The notes under the pieces: model-generated
Told to the model about the DNA's origin: nothing
Databases searched by the model: none
Seen by the model: only the letters and a program-made list of their open reading frames with translations
Origin: Treponema sp.
GTDB lineage: Bacteria; Spirochaetota; Spirochaetia; Treponematales; Treponemataceae
Length of the DNA stretch: 46,615 nt
NCBI GenBank assembly: GCA_022640795.1
Contig: JALCCK010000015.1
Span: forward strand, 1 to 46,615
Direction: 5' to 3'
Translations under genes and position numbers: made by a program
In this document: positions 17,058-24,790 of the stretch, one piece after another
Position numbering within the stretch: the first letter of the stretch is position 1
Layout: each line of letters opens with the position of its first letter

Positions 17058-19055
17058 ATGCAAAGAATTGGTGTTTTTGTGTGCCATTGCGGCACAAATA
17101 TTGCAGGCACGGTTGACGTAGCAGCTGTTGCAGACGCTTTGGGAAAAGAAAACGGCGTCGTCAGTTCGACGCATTACACATACATGTGTTCTGAAGCAGG
17201 TCAGAATCTGATAAAAGATACGATCAAAAAGGAAAAGCTGACCGGCGTTGTACTGTGCTCATGTTCGCCCCGTATGCATGAAAAAACGTTCCGCCGGTGT
17301 GCGGAATCCGCGGGGGTAAATCCGTATCAGGTAGAAATTGCCAACATCCGTGAACAGTGTTCATGGGTTCATAAAGATATGGCGGAAGCGACGCCGAAGG
17401 CGATCGCGCTCGGAAAGGCTGCCATTGCGAAGGTACTGCTCAATGCACCGCTGACCGAAGGAGAAAGCCCGGTGACGAAACGAGCGCTCGTTATCGGCGG
17501 CGGCATAGCGGGTATTCAGACCGCACTCGATATTGCGGAAGCGGGATTCCCCGTCGACATCGTCGAAAAGAAACCGACTATCGGCGGAAAAATGACGCAG
17601 CTCGACAAAACGTTCCCGACGCTGGACTGCGCGGCCTGTATCCTTACGCCGAAAATGGTAGAAGTCGCCCAGAACGATAAAATTCGGATACTTTCCTACA
17701 GTGAAGTAACAGACGTAAAAGGATTCGTCGGTAATTTCGACGTCAAAATAAAACGCAAGGCACGCTACGTTGACGAAACGAAGTGTACCGGCTGCGGAGA
17801 ATGTACGCAGAAATGCCCGATGAGCAAGGTACCGAACGAATTCAATCTCAACCTTGATACGCGGCACGCTATCTATATTCCGTTCGCACAGGCGGTACCA
17901 AAAGTCGCGACAATCGATCCGAATGCCTGCCTTATGCTCAAAAGCGGGAAATGCGGGCTCTGTTCAAAAGTCTGTACGGCAAAAGCGATCGACTACAAGG
18001 CAAAAGATACCGTACTGGAAGAAAAATACGGAGCCATCATCGTGGCGACCGGCTATAATCCGATAGAACTCGACAAATTCGACGAATTTGCCTATTCGCA
18101 GAGTAAAGATGTCGTTTCATCGCTTGAATTCGAACGGCTTATGAATGCGGCCGGACCGACCGGCGGTGTTCTGCGCCGTCCTTCCGACGGGAAACCGCCG
18201 AAAACGATCGTATTCGTCCAGTGCGTCGGCAGCCGCTGTTCGGCTGATTCCCAGAAAGGACACGAATACTGCTCAAAAATATGCTGTATGTATACGGCAA
18301 AACACGCGATGCTTACCCGCGATCATTATCCGGATACGGAATGTTATGTATTCTACATCGACGTCAGAACGCCGGGCAAGAGTTTCGACGAATTCTACCG
18401 TCGCGCCGTAGAACAGTTCGGCGTTCACTACATCAAGGGGATGGTCGGCAAAGTCGTTCCGCAGGAAAACGGCAAACTCATGGTACAGGGTTCCGATCTG
18501 CTGATGGACAAGCAGGTTCATATCGAAGCGGACATGGTCGTTCTTGCGGCTTCCATCGAAGCGGACAAATCGGCACGACCGCTGGCCACGATGCTCACGG
18601 CGAGTATGGATACGAACGACTTCTTTACCGAAGCGCATCCGAAACTGCGGCCGGTGGAAAGTCCCACTGCGGGCGTCTATCTTTCCGGCTGCTGTCAGGG
18701 ACCGAAAGATATTCCGGAAACCGTATCGCAGGCAAGCGCCGCGGCCGCAAAAGTTATCGGACTGCTCGTAAAGGATAAACTTAAAACGAATCCCTGCGTG
18801 GCGGAATCGAATCAGCTCATGTGCAACGGCTGCGAAAGCTGTGCGGCGGTCTGTCCTGCAGGAGCCATAACGTACGAGGACAAGGAATTCAGAGGACCGA
18901 ACCGGACGACGATTATCCGTCACGTCTCATCGGTAAATCCGGCGGTCTGTCTCGGCTGCGGTGCATGTACCGTTGCCTGTCCTTCCGGTGCGATGGATCT
19001 GAAAGGATTCAGCAATAAAGAAATTATGGCGGAGGTTGACGCAATATGCCAGTAG
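17058..19055 (+). CDS. hdrA: HdrA-like flavoprotein, electron-bifurcating subunit
   Basis: 665 aa, the normal size for HdrA. The N-terminal domain has cysteines in VCHCG (9, 11) and LCSCSPR. The FAD-binding Rossmann motif GGGIAG is at 147-152, followed by the typical IGGKMTQLDKTFPTLDCAACILTPKM. Internal [4Fe-4S] sites are C243/246/249/253 and C291/299/302/306. A C-terminal ferredoxin-like domain has C589/592/595/599 and C631/634/637/641. In methanogens HdrA bifurcates electron pairs at FAD between ferredoxin and HdrB; the C-terminal clusters are the ferredoxin-side exit and are present here, which favours true bifurcation. It overlaps flxD by 10 bases. The direction in vivo (bifurcation or confurcation) cannot be told from sequence. 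Confidence 0.95.
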   Translation: MQRIGVFVCHCGTNIAGTVDVAAVADALGKENGVVSSTHYTYMCSEAGQNLIKDTIKKEKLTGVVLCSCSPRMHEKTFRRCAESAGVNPYQVEIANIREQCSWVHKDMAEATPKAIALGKAAIAKVLLNAPLTEGESPVTKRALVIGGGIAGIQTALDIAEAGFPVDIVEKKPTIGGKMTQLDKTFPTLDCAACILTPKMVEVAQNDKIRILSYSEVTDVKGFVGNFDVKIKRKARYVDETKCTGCGECTQKCPMSKVPNEFNLNLDTRHAIYIPFAQAVPKVATIDPNACLMLKSGKCGLCSKVCTAKAIDYKAKDTVLEEKYGAIIVATGYNPIELDKFDEFAYSQSKDVVSSLEFERLMNAAGPTGGVLRRPSDGKPPKTIVFVQCVGSRCSADSQKGHEYCSKICCMYTAKHAMLTRDHYPDTECYVFYIDVRTPGKSFDEFYRRAVEQFGVHYIKGMVGKVVPQENGKLMVQGSDLLMDKQVHIEADMVVLAASIEADKSARPLATMLTASMDTNDFFTEAHPKLRPVESPTAGVYLSGCCQGPKDIPETVSQASAAAAKVIGLLVKDKLKTNPCVAESNQLMCNGCESCAAVCPAGAITYEDKEFRGPNRTTIIRHVSSVNPAVCLGCGACTVACPSGAMDLKGFSNKEIMAEVDAICQ

Positions 19056-19510
19056 AAACGATGCAGAGCCCGGATGCGAAACCGGGAGAATTTAAACCGA
19101 ATATCGTTGCTTTCTGCTGCAACTGGTGTTCGTATGCAGGAGCTGATCTTGCGGGAACCAACCGCCTCGAATATCCTGCCAACGTAAAAATTATCCGCGT
19201 TCCGTGTTCGGGACGCCTTAACCCGCTTTTCATACTGCGCGCCTACCAGCGCGGAGCAGACGGTGTTATCATCTGCGGCTGTCACCCCGGCGACTGTCAC
19301 TATACGACCGGAAACTACTACGCGCGGCGCAGACTTGCGTCGCTGTTTTCCCTGCTTGATTATATGGGAATCGAAAAGAACCGGACGCACGTCGACTGGG
19401 TTTCCGCGGCAGAAGGTGCGAGATTCGGAAAAGTCATGAACGAATTCGTTTCAACAGTCAGAACACTCGGGCCGAACAACAAACTGGAGGATCTCAGATG
19501 CAGAACATAA
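19046..19510 (+). CDS. flxD: MvhD/FlxD-type [2Fe-2S] linker subunit
   Basis: 154 aa with the conserved cysteine set of the MvhD family: FCCNWCSYAGADLAG (C24, C25, C28), VPCSGR (C54) and ICGCHPGDCHY (C77, C79, C84). MvhD transfers electrons from hydrogenase to HdrA; FlxD does the same from the FlxABC NADH module. No hydrogenase genes are near, while FlxA-C homologues follow immediately, so the FlxD role is preferred. It overlaps hdrA by 10 and the next gene by 13 bases, implying tight coupling and fixed stoichiometry. Confidence 0.93.
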   Translation: MPVETMQSPDAKPGEFKPNIVAFCCNWCSYAGADLAGTNRLEYPANVKIIRVPCSGRLNPLFILRAYQRGADGVIICGCHPGDCHYTTGNYYARRRLASLFSLLDYMGIEKNRTHVDWVSAAEGARFGKVMNEFVSTVRTLGPNNKLEDLRCRT

Positions 19511-20436
19511 AAAACGCAGCCGATCTTCAGGCTAAAATGATTGAACGCGCAAAGCAGCTGCTTGCGGACGGAACGGTAAACCGGGTCATCGGCTGGGAGC
19601 AGGGGCTGTTCGATTACGACATAACCCCGGCAGTCTTCACCGGTGCCGCCGATCTCGATAGAAAATTCGTCTATAACGTATTCTGCGCAGCGAACGTATC
19701 GAAATATCTGGTAAAAGAATCCGCAAAAGAAGGAAAGATTCTTGCGTTCCTCAAACCGAACGACACCTACAGTTTTAACGAACTGCTGAAGGAACATCGG
19801 GTAAAACGCGAAAATGTCTTTATTATCGGGATTCCATGCAATGAAGAAATAAAAGAAGTGGACGGCCGCATCGCGGACGACGCGGAACCGTGCGAATACT
19901 GTCTCGGAAAAAAGCATGTCGTATACGACGAACTGCTGGGTCTGACACAGGAAGAAGATACGGCGGATCCTGAAAAACAGAATGCGCATCGGTTCGATGA
20001 TGTAGCGGAACTCGAAGCAAAATCTTCCGACGAGCGCTATGCATTCTGGCGGAAAGAACTTTCAAAATGTATCAGGTGCAATGCCTGCCGCAACGTCTGT
20101 CCGGCCTGTACCTGCATTCAGTGCATATTCGACAATCCGGATTCCGGTGTACAGCAGCGGGTTGCGGCCGACAGTTTTGAAGAAAACCAGTTCCATATCA
20201 TACGTGCCTATCACGTTGCCGGCCGTTGTACCGACTGCGGAGAATGTTCGCGCGTCTGTCCGGAACACATTCCGCTGCACCTGCTGAACCGGAAATTCAT
20301 CAAAGACATCAACGACCGGTACGGAGTCTATCAGGCGGGCGCGGATCTTGAAGAAAAAGCGCCGCTAACAAGCTACACGGAAAGTGATGTCGATCCGTCA
20401 ATCGTTTATAAAAGAACAGAAGGAGGCGCCCGATGA
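19498..20436 (+). CDS. flxC: FlxC-like iron-sulfur protein
   Basis: 312 aa. The N-terminal half (about 1-180) resembles the FrhB/coenzyme F420-hydrogenase beta-like region of 4Fe-4S oxidoreductases (FIIGIPCNEEIKEV; C114, C132, C135). The C-terminal half has two [4Fe-4S] motifs, C191xxC194xxC197xxxC201P and C244xxC247xxC250xxxC254P, plus extra cysteines in PACTCIQC. In the Desulfovibrio FlxABCD-HdrABC system FlxB and FlxC carry electrons between the NADH site in FlxA and FlxD/HdrA. Naming as FlxC rather than FlxB rests on gene order (D-C-B-A) and is tentative. Its end overlaps flxB by four bases. Confidence 0.85.
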   Translation: MQNIKNAADLQAKMIERAKQLLADGTVNRVIGWEQGLFDYDITPAVFTGAADLDRKFVYNVFCAANVSKYLVKESAKEGKILAFLKPNDTYSFNELLKEHRVKRENVFIIGIPCNEEIKEVDGRIADDAEPCEYCLGKKHVVYDELLGLTQEEDTADPEKQNAHRFDDVAELEAKSSDERYAFWRKELSKCIRCNACRNVCPACTCIQCIFDNPDSGVQQRVAADSFEENQFHIIRAYHVAGRCTDCGECSRVCPEHIPLHLLNRKFIKDINDRYGVYQAGADLEEKAPLTSYTESDVDPSIVYKRTEGGAR

Positions 20437-21503
20437 TAAAACTCCCGTTAGATAAAATCGACGATATTTTCACTGCAATTGCAGAATCGAAAAAATTATA
20501 TCTTCCGGTCGACAAAGACGACGGAGATGCCGAATACACGGAGTGGACCGCCGGTAAAAAATGGAGTAATGCCGTCAATACCGTCCGGAGCGCAAAAGAT
20601 TTTTTCTTTGCAAAAACCGAAAGCCTGTACGACATAAAAATGCATGACAAGAAAATAGACATCGTCGATACCCGCAGTGAACTGGACGACTTTGTACTGT
20701 TCGGCGTACGTGCCTGCGATGCGGCAAGCTTTGCCATCATCGACCGCGTGTACCTCCGGCAGGACCCGGTCGATACCTATTATAAAAACCGCCGGGAACA
20801 CGGCATCATCATCACGACGGCCTGTACCAAAACAATGCCGACCTGCTTCTGCAAACTCTTCGATATTGACGCGGCTAATCCTGGCGGCGATATTTCGTCG
20901 TGGAAAGATGAAACGTCAATCTGGTTCGAACCACTGACCGACAAAGGACGGGCTCTGCTCGATTCGCTCAAGACAGCATTCGAGAAGGCGGGAGCCGAAG
21001 CGGACGCGTCTACAGAACCGGTCGACGATCTGAAAAATAAAATCACGGCGGTGATGAGCAAGCAGCCGTTTGCCGATGAAAAAATGGAAAAATTCAAAGG
21101 CGAAAATCTTCTGGAACTGTTCAACTCGAAAAAATGGGGAGAACTGTCAGAAAGCTGCCTTGGTTGCGGTACCTGTACGTACGTCTGTCCGACCTGTATG
21201 TGCTACAACATCAGGGATTTTAAAGTCGGTGATGAAACAAAACGGTACCGGACGTGGGACAGCTGCATGTATTCTGACTTTACCAAAATGGCGGCGGCAA
21301 ATCCGCGGACAACGCAGCTCGAACGATTCCGGCAGCGGTTCATGCACAAGCTGGTTTACTATCCTGCAAAATATGAAAACGTCTATGCCTGTGTCGGCTG
21401 CGGACGGTGTCTGCAGAAATGCCCGGTTTCCATGAATATCGTAAAAGTCATGCGAAGTCTTAATGAAGATACGACAGCCCCGAAAGGAGGTGCAGAAAAA
21501 TGA
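20433..21503 (+). CDS. flxB: FlxB-like iron-sulfur protein (AsrA/HydB type)
   Basis: 356 aa resembling the beta subunits of anaerobic sulfite reductase (AsrA) and archaeal sulfhydrogenase. The N-terminal region includes FGVRACDAAS (C95) and TTACTKTMPTCFCK. Two [4Fe-4S] motifs follow: C242xxC245xxC248xxxC252P, continuing TCMCYNI, and C320xxC323xxC326xxxC330P. AsrA-type proteins always partner an AsrB/PyrK-like flavoprotein, which is the next gene (flxA). It overlaps both neighbours by four bases and ends in an AAAGGAGGTG ribosome site for flxA. Predicted role: electron transfer from FlxA toward FlxC, FlxD and HdrA. Confidence 0.87.
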   Translation: MIKLPLDKIDDIFTAIAESKKLYLPVDKDDGDAEYTEWTAGKKWSNAVNTVRSAKDFFFAKTESLYDIKMHDKKIDIVDTRSELDDFVLFGVRACDAASFAIIDRVYLRQDPVDTYYKNRREHGIIITTACTKTMPTCFCKLFDIDAANPGGDISSWKDETSIWFEPLTDKGRALLDSLKTAFEKAGAEADASTEPVDDLKNKITAVMSKQPFADEKMEKFKGENLLELFNSKKWGELSESCLGCGTCTYVCPTCMCYNIRDFKVGDETKRYRTWDSCMYSDFTKMAAANPRTTQLERFRQRFMHKLVYYPAKYENVYACVGCGRCLQKCPVSMNIVKVMRSLNEDTTAPKGGAEK

Positions 21504-22327
21504 ATGCAGAGGCTTTAATTCCCCAGATCGGCGTTATTACCGATATTCGCGAAGAGACACCGGATGTCAAGACGTTCCGGGTCGTCGGCCGCGACGGGAA
21601 AAAACTTTTTGAACATATTCCCGGACAGTGCGCTATGCTCGTCGTTCCGGGAGTCGGAGATTCCATGATCTCTATCACCTCTTCTCCGACGAATGAAGCA
21701 TACCAGGAATTCAGTATTAAACGGTGCGGTGCCGTTACCACCTGGCTCCACAATGCGGAACCGGGACAGGAAATAGGAATCCGCGGACCGCTCGGCAACG
21801 GATTTCCGGTCGATTCTGATTTTAAAGGAAAGGATCTGCTGTTCATAGCCGGCGGCATCGGACTGGCGCCGCTGCGGTGTGTTATCGATTACGTACGCGA
21901 CAAACGGGAAAACTACGGTAAAGTTCAGATTGTTTATGGAAGCCGTTCCAAAGAAGATCTCGTACAGTATAAAGAAATAACAGAACAGTGGATGAAAACA
22001 CCTGATTTCGATGTCTGTCTGACGATCGACCGCGAAGAAGCAGGCTGGGACGGACATGTGGGATTCGTGCCCAATTATGTCAAAGAACTCAATCCCGATC
22101 TGAACAAGACCGTCATCATGTGCGGTCCGCCGGTTATGATACACTTCTCGCTCGCAGGACTCAAAGAACTCGGATTCAAAGACACGCAGGTCTACACAAC
22201 GATGGAAATGCGGATGAAATGCGGTATCGGAAAATGCGGACGGTGCAATATCGGCGACAAGTATGTCTGCAAAGACGGACCGGTATTCAGATTCGACGAA
22301 CTCGGAGAACTGCCTCCGGAATATTAA
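21500..22327 (+). CDS. flxA: FlxA-like NAD(P)H-oxidising flavoprotein
   Basis: 275 aa of the ferredoxin-NADP reductase/PyrK/AsrB superfamily. The FAD-binding beta-barrel is at about 5-100 (MISITSSP, GPLGNGFPV). The nicotinamide domain is at about 110-235 (FIAGGIGLAPLR at 116-126, MCGPPVMI at 208-214). A C-terminal [2Fe-2S] site uses C241, C246, C249 and C257, as in PyrK. In FlxABCD-HdrABC this is the NADH entry point. NADH rather than NADPH is inferred from the family. It overlaps flxB by four bases. Its stop codon lies in the first arm of a 14-bp inverted repeat. Confidence 0.9.
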   Translation: MNAEALIPQIGVITDIREETPDVKTFRVVGRDGKKLFEHIPGQCAMLVVPGVGDSMISITSSPTNEAYQEFSIKRCGAVTTWLHNAEPGQEIGIRGPLGNGFPVDSDFKGKDLLFIAGGIGLAPLRCVIDYVRDKRENYGKVQIVYGSRSKEDLVQYKEITEQWMKTPDFDVCLTIDREEAGWDGHVGFVPNYVKELNPDLNKTVIMCGPPVMIHFSLAGLKELGFKDTQVYTTMEMRMKCGIGKCGRCNIGDKYVCKDGPVFRFDELGELPPEY

Positions 22328-22435
22328 TTAAGAAGATGCAAAGCATCTTCTTAATTGTCAAGTTTTACAAACTGAATGTACCGTTCATTTTAACGGAAAA
22401 AAAGACAGGGAGGGCGCAGCCTGGCTGCGACTCCC
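22326..22435 (+). promoter_or_regulatory. Multi-hairpin region between flxA and frdB
   Basis: Three hairpins in 110 bases. A perfect 14-bp stem, AATTAAGAAGATGC (22326-22339) with GCATCTTCTTAATT (22343-22356), has a 3-base loop. CCGTT (22381-22385) pairs with AACGG (22392-22396). GGGAG/CTCCC (22408-22412 / 22431-22435) encloses CGCAGC/GCTGCG (22415-22420 / 22424-22429). AAGTTTTACAAACT at 22360-22373 repeats a 14-mer from the hdrB-hdrC gap. The frdB ribosome site at about 22449 can itself sit in a small GATCT/AGATC hairpin. No U-tract suits a normal terminator. Attenuation, mRNA processing or protein binding are possible. Confidence 0.55.
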
Positions 22436-22460
22436 GCCAGATCTTTTAGAGGAGATCCTT

Positions 22461-23141
22461 ATGGAAAACAACGATATGGTTACCATTTTTCTGTTCGGGA
22501 AAAAATACGAGGTCCCGGCAGAACTGACGATAATGAATGCTATGGAATATGCGGGATACCAGCTTACGCGCGGCTGCGGCTGCCGTAACGGATTCTGCGG
22601 CGCATGCGCTACGATTTACCGCATCAAGGGACAGAATCAGCTGCGGACCTGCCTTGCCTGCCAGACAAAGGTAGAAAACAACATGTACATCGCGACGCTG
22701 CCGTTCTTTCCGCTCGTCAAACAGGTCTACGATATAAACACGATAAAACCCGAGCAGCAGATCATGATGCAGCTGTATCCGGAAATCTATTCATGTATCG
22801 GCTGCAATGCCTGTACCCGTGCCTGTCCGCAGAGCCTGAATGTTATGCAGTACATAGCCTACGCACAGCGCGGTGAATTCAAAAAATGCGCCGACGAGTC
22901 GTTCGACTGTGTCATGTGCGGTATCTGTTCTTCACGCTGCCCCGCCGGAATTTCTCATCCGCAGGTCGCACTGCTCGCGCGGCGTCTCAACGGTAAATAT
23001 CTGGCTCCCGAATCAAAACATCTCGAAAATCGTGTTCAAGAGATAAAAGACGGTAAATTCGAAGATCTCATCGAAGCCCTCATGGACAAGCCGTTGGCGG
23101 AAATCAAAGAACTTTACAACAATCGCGAGATCGAAGCGTAA
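22461..23141 (+). CDS. frdB: Fumarate reductase iron-sulfur subunit, short TfrB/FrdB-like form
   Basis: 226 aa. The N-terminal plant-ferredoxin-type [2Fe-2S] domain has C41, C46, C49 and C64 (GCGCRNGFCGAC ... RTCLAC). Two [4Fe-4S] motifs follow: C112xxC115xxC118xxxC122P and C150xxC153xxC156xxxC160P. Classical FrdB/SdhB has a [3Fe-4S] cluster facing quinone; here the last motif is complete and no anchor-subunit gene is present, so quinone coupling is unlikely. Methanogen TfrB has the same front end plus a C-terminal HdrB-like CCG domain, which is absent. A GAGGAG ribosome site precedes the ATG. It lies 20 bases before frdA. Confidence 0.88.
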   Translation: MENNDMVTIFLFGKKYEVPAELTIMNAMEYAGYQLTRGCGCRNGFCGACATIYRIKGQNQLRTCLACQTKVENNMYIATLPFFPLVKQVYDINTIKPEQQIMMQLYPEIYSCIGCNACTRACPQSLNVMQYIAYAQRGEFKKCADESFDCVMCGICSSRCPAGISHPQVALLARRLNGKYLAPESKHLENRVQEIKDGKFEDLIEALMDKPLAEIKELYNNREIEA

Positions 23142-23161
23142 AAAAACACGAGGAGAAATAA

Positions 23162-24790
23162 ATGGCTGAAACTATAACATATCACTATACCGGCGAAATG
23201 CTCGAATCGGCAAAAAAAGTTGCCAAAAACAGAGAGAAAAATGCGGCACTCGAACCGCAGCGGATGACGGCCGACGAAAAAGATAAAGTGCTTGAAGAGT
23301 TCCACCCGGATCACATAAAATCCCAGTTCACCGAACTCAAAATAGGCCCGAACAAAGGTGAAAGAGCACCGCTCGAACTGGCGGATATTCTGCAGGGGAA
23401 AAGCCGCATTAATCCGGACGAAATCGACCTTTCAAAACCGGATTATGAAACTGACGTTCTCATCATCGGCGGCGGCGGAGCCGGCAGTTCGGCTGCAATC
23501 GAGGCCGACAATGCAGGAGCAAAAGTACTGCTCGCAACGAAGCTCCGTATCGGCGACGCAAACACCATGATGGCTGAAGGCGGTATTCAGGCTGCAGATA
23601 AATCGAACGATTCTCCGCAGCAGCACTTTCTCGATGCATTCGGCGGCGGACATTTCGATGCCAAAAAGGAACTCGTCTACGAACTCGTCACAAAAGCTCC
23701 CGAAACAATTCTGTGGCTGAACAAACTCGGCGTTGAATTCGACAAGGCGCCGGACGGAACGATGATTACGACACACGGCGGCGGAACAAGCCGCAAGAGA
23801 ATGCACGCCTGCAAAGACTATTCAGGCGCCGAAATCATGCGGACGCTCAGAGACGAAGTACTCAACCGTAAAAACATAACCGTCGTGGATTTTACGGCGG
23901 CGATCGAACTGATAAAAGATGAAAACGGAAATGCGGCAGGTGCCGTGCTCATGAATATGGAAACAAAACAGCTGCTCATCGCAAAGGCCAAAACCGTCAT
24001 CATCGCAACGGGCGGAGCCGGACGTATGCACTATCAGGGATTTCCGACGTCGAACCACTATGGAGCTACGGCGGACGGTCTCGTTCTGGCATACCGGGCA
24101 GGAGCCAAACTGCTGTACGAATATTCACTGCAGTATCATCCGACCGGAGCGGCTTTCCCCCAGCAGGTCTTCGGTGCGCTTGTCACCGAAAAAGTCCGCT
24201 CGCTCGGAGCTAAAGTCGTAAACTGTGACGGAGAAGTCTTTATTCATCCGCTCGAAACGCGAGATGTTGAAGCCGCAGGTATTATCCGCGAAGTAAAAGG
24301 CCGGAATAAAGGCGTCAAAACATCGCTCGGACAGGGCGTATGGCTCGACACGCCGATGATCGAACTGAAAGGCGGTGAAGGAACGATCGAAAAACGTATC
24401 CCCGCCATGCTGCGCATGTTCGAAAAATACGATATAGACATCAGAAAAGAGCCTATTCTCGTCTATCCTACCCTGCACTATCAGAACGGCGGCGTTGAAA
24501 TAGAACAGGATTGTTCAACCGGAATAAAAAATCTCTTCGTTGCAGGAGAAGCCTCCGGCGGAATTCACGGAACTAACCGCCTTATGGGCAATTCGCTGCT
24601 CGACGTCGTCGTATTCGGTCGTGTTGCAGGAACGGCAGCTGCAAAAGCCGCGGAATCCGCAACCCCCGGGAAACTGACGCTGCAGCATGTGAAGAACTTT
24701 GAAAAAGAACGGGCGGATGCAGGCATCACAACCGCAACCGTTTCTCCCAAACTGCTCCCGCATTATACGCACAGGGACGGAAATCTGTAA
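23162..24790 (+). CDS. frdA: Soluble fumarate reductase flavoprotein subunit
   Basis: 542 aa. The FAD Rossmann motif GGGGAGSSAA is at about 103-112, then MMAEGGIQAA, the active-site LQYHPTG (H326), VTEKVRSLGA with R346 as predicted proton donor, LHYQNGG (H439) and GTNRLMGNSL (R473). These match the fumarate-binding His/His/Arg/Arg set of FrdA. Three oddities: N134 replaces the His that binds FAD covalently in membrane FrdA, so the flavin should be non-covalent; about 95 residues without a known domain precede the FAD fold; and only about 55 residues follow the NRLMGNSL motif, so the usual C-terminal helical domain is missing. L-aspartate oxidase was considered, but the adjacent FrdB argues against it. 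Confidence 0.9.
   Translation: MAETITYHYTGEMLESAKKVAKNREKNAALEPQRMTADEKDKVLEEFHPDHIKSQFTELKIGPNKGERAPLELADILQGKSRINPDEIDLSKPDYETDVLIIGGGGAGSSAAIEADNAGAKVLLATKLRIGDANTMMAEGGIQAADKSNDSPQQHFLDAFGGGHFDAKKELVYELVTKAPETILWLNKLGVEFDKAPDGTMITTHGGGTSRKRMHACKDYSGAEIMRTLRDEVLNRKNITVVDFTAAIELIKDENGNAAGAVLMNMETKQLLIAKAKTVIIATGGAGRMHYQGFPTSNHYGATADGLVLAYRAGAKLLYEYSLQYHPTGAAFPQQVFGALVTEKVRSLGAKVVNCDGEVFIHPLETRDVEAAGIIREVKGRNKGVKTSLGQGVWLDTPMIELKGGEGTIEKRIPAMLRMFEKYDIDIRKEPILVYPTLHYQNGGVEIEQDCSTGIKNLFVAGEASGGIHGTNRLMGNSLLDVVVFGRVAGTAAAKAAESATPGKLTLQHVKNFEKERADAGITTATVSPKLLPHYTHRDGNL

Noticed and set aside
19046..19510. MvhD of a hydrogenase-Hdr complex
   Set aside because: No MvhA or MvhG hydrogenase genes are nearby, whereas FlxA, FlxB and FlxC homologues follow, so the FlxD role fits better.
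23162..24790. L-aspartate oxidase (NadB) instead of fumarate reductase
   Set aside because: NadB works alone without a FrdB-type subunit and is usually found with nadA and nadC. Here an iron-sulfur partner gene directly precedes it and fumC and hdr genes lie upstream.
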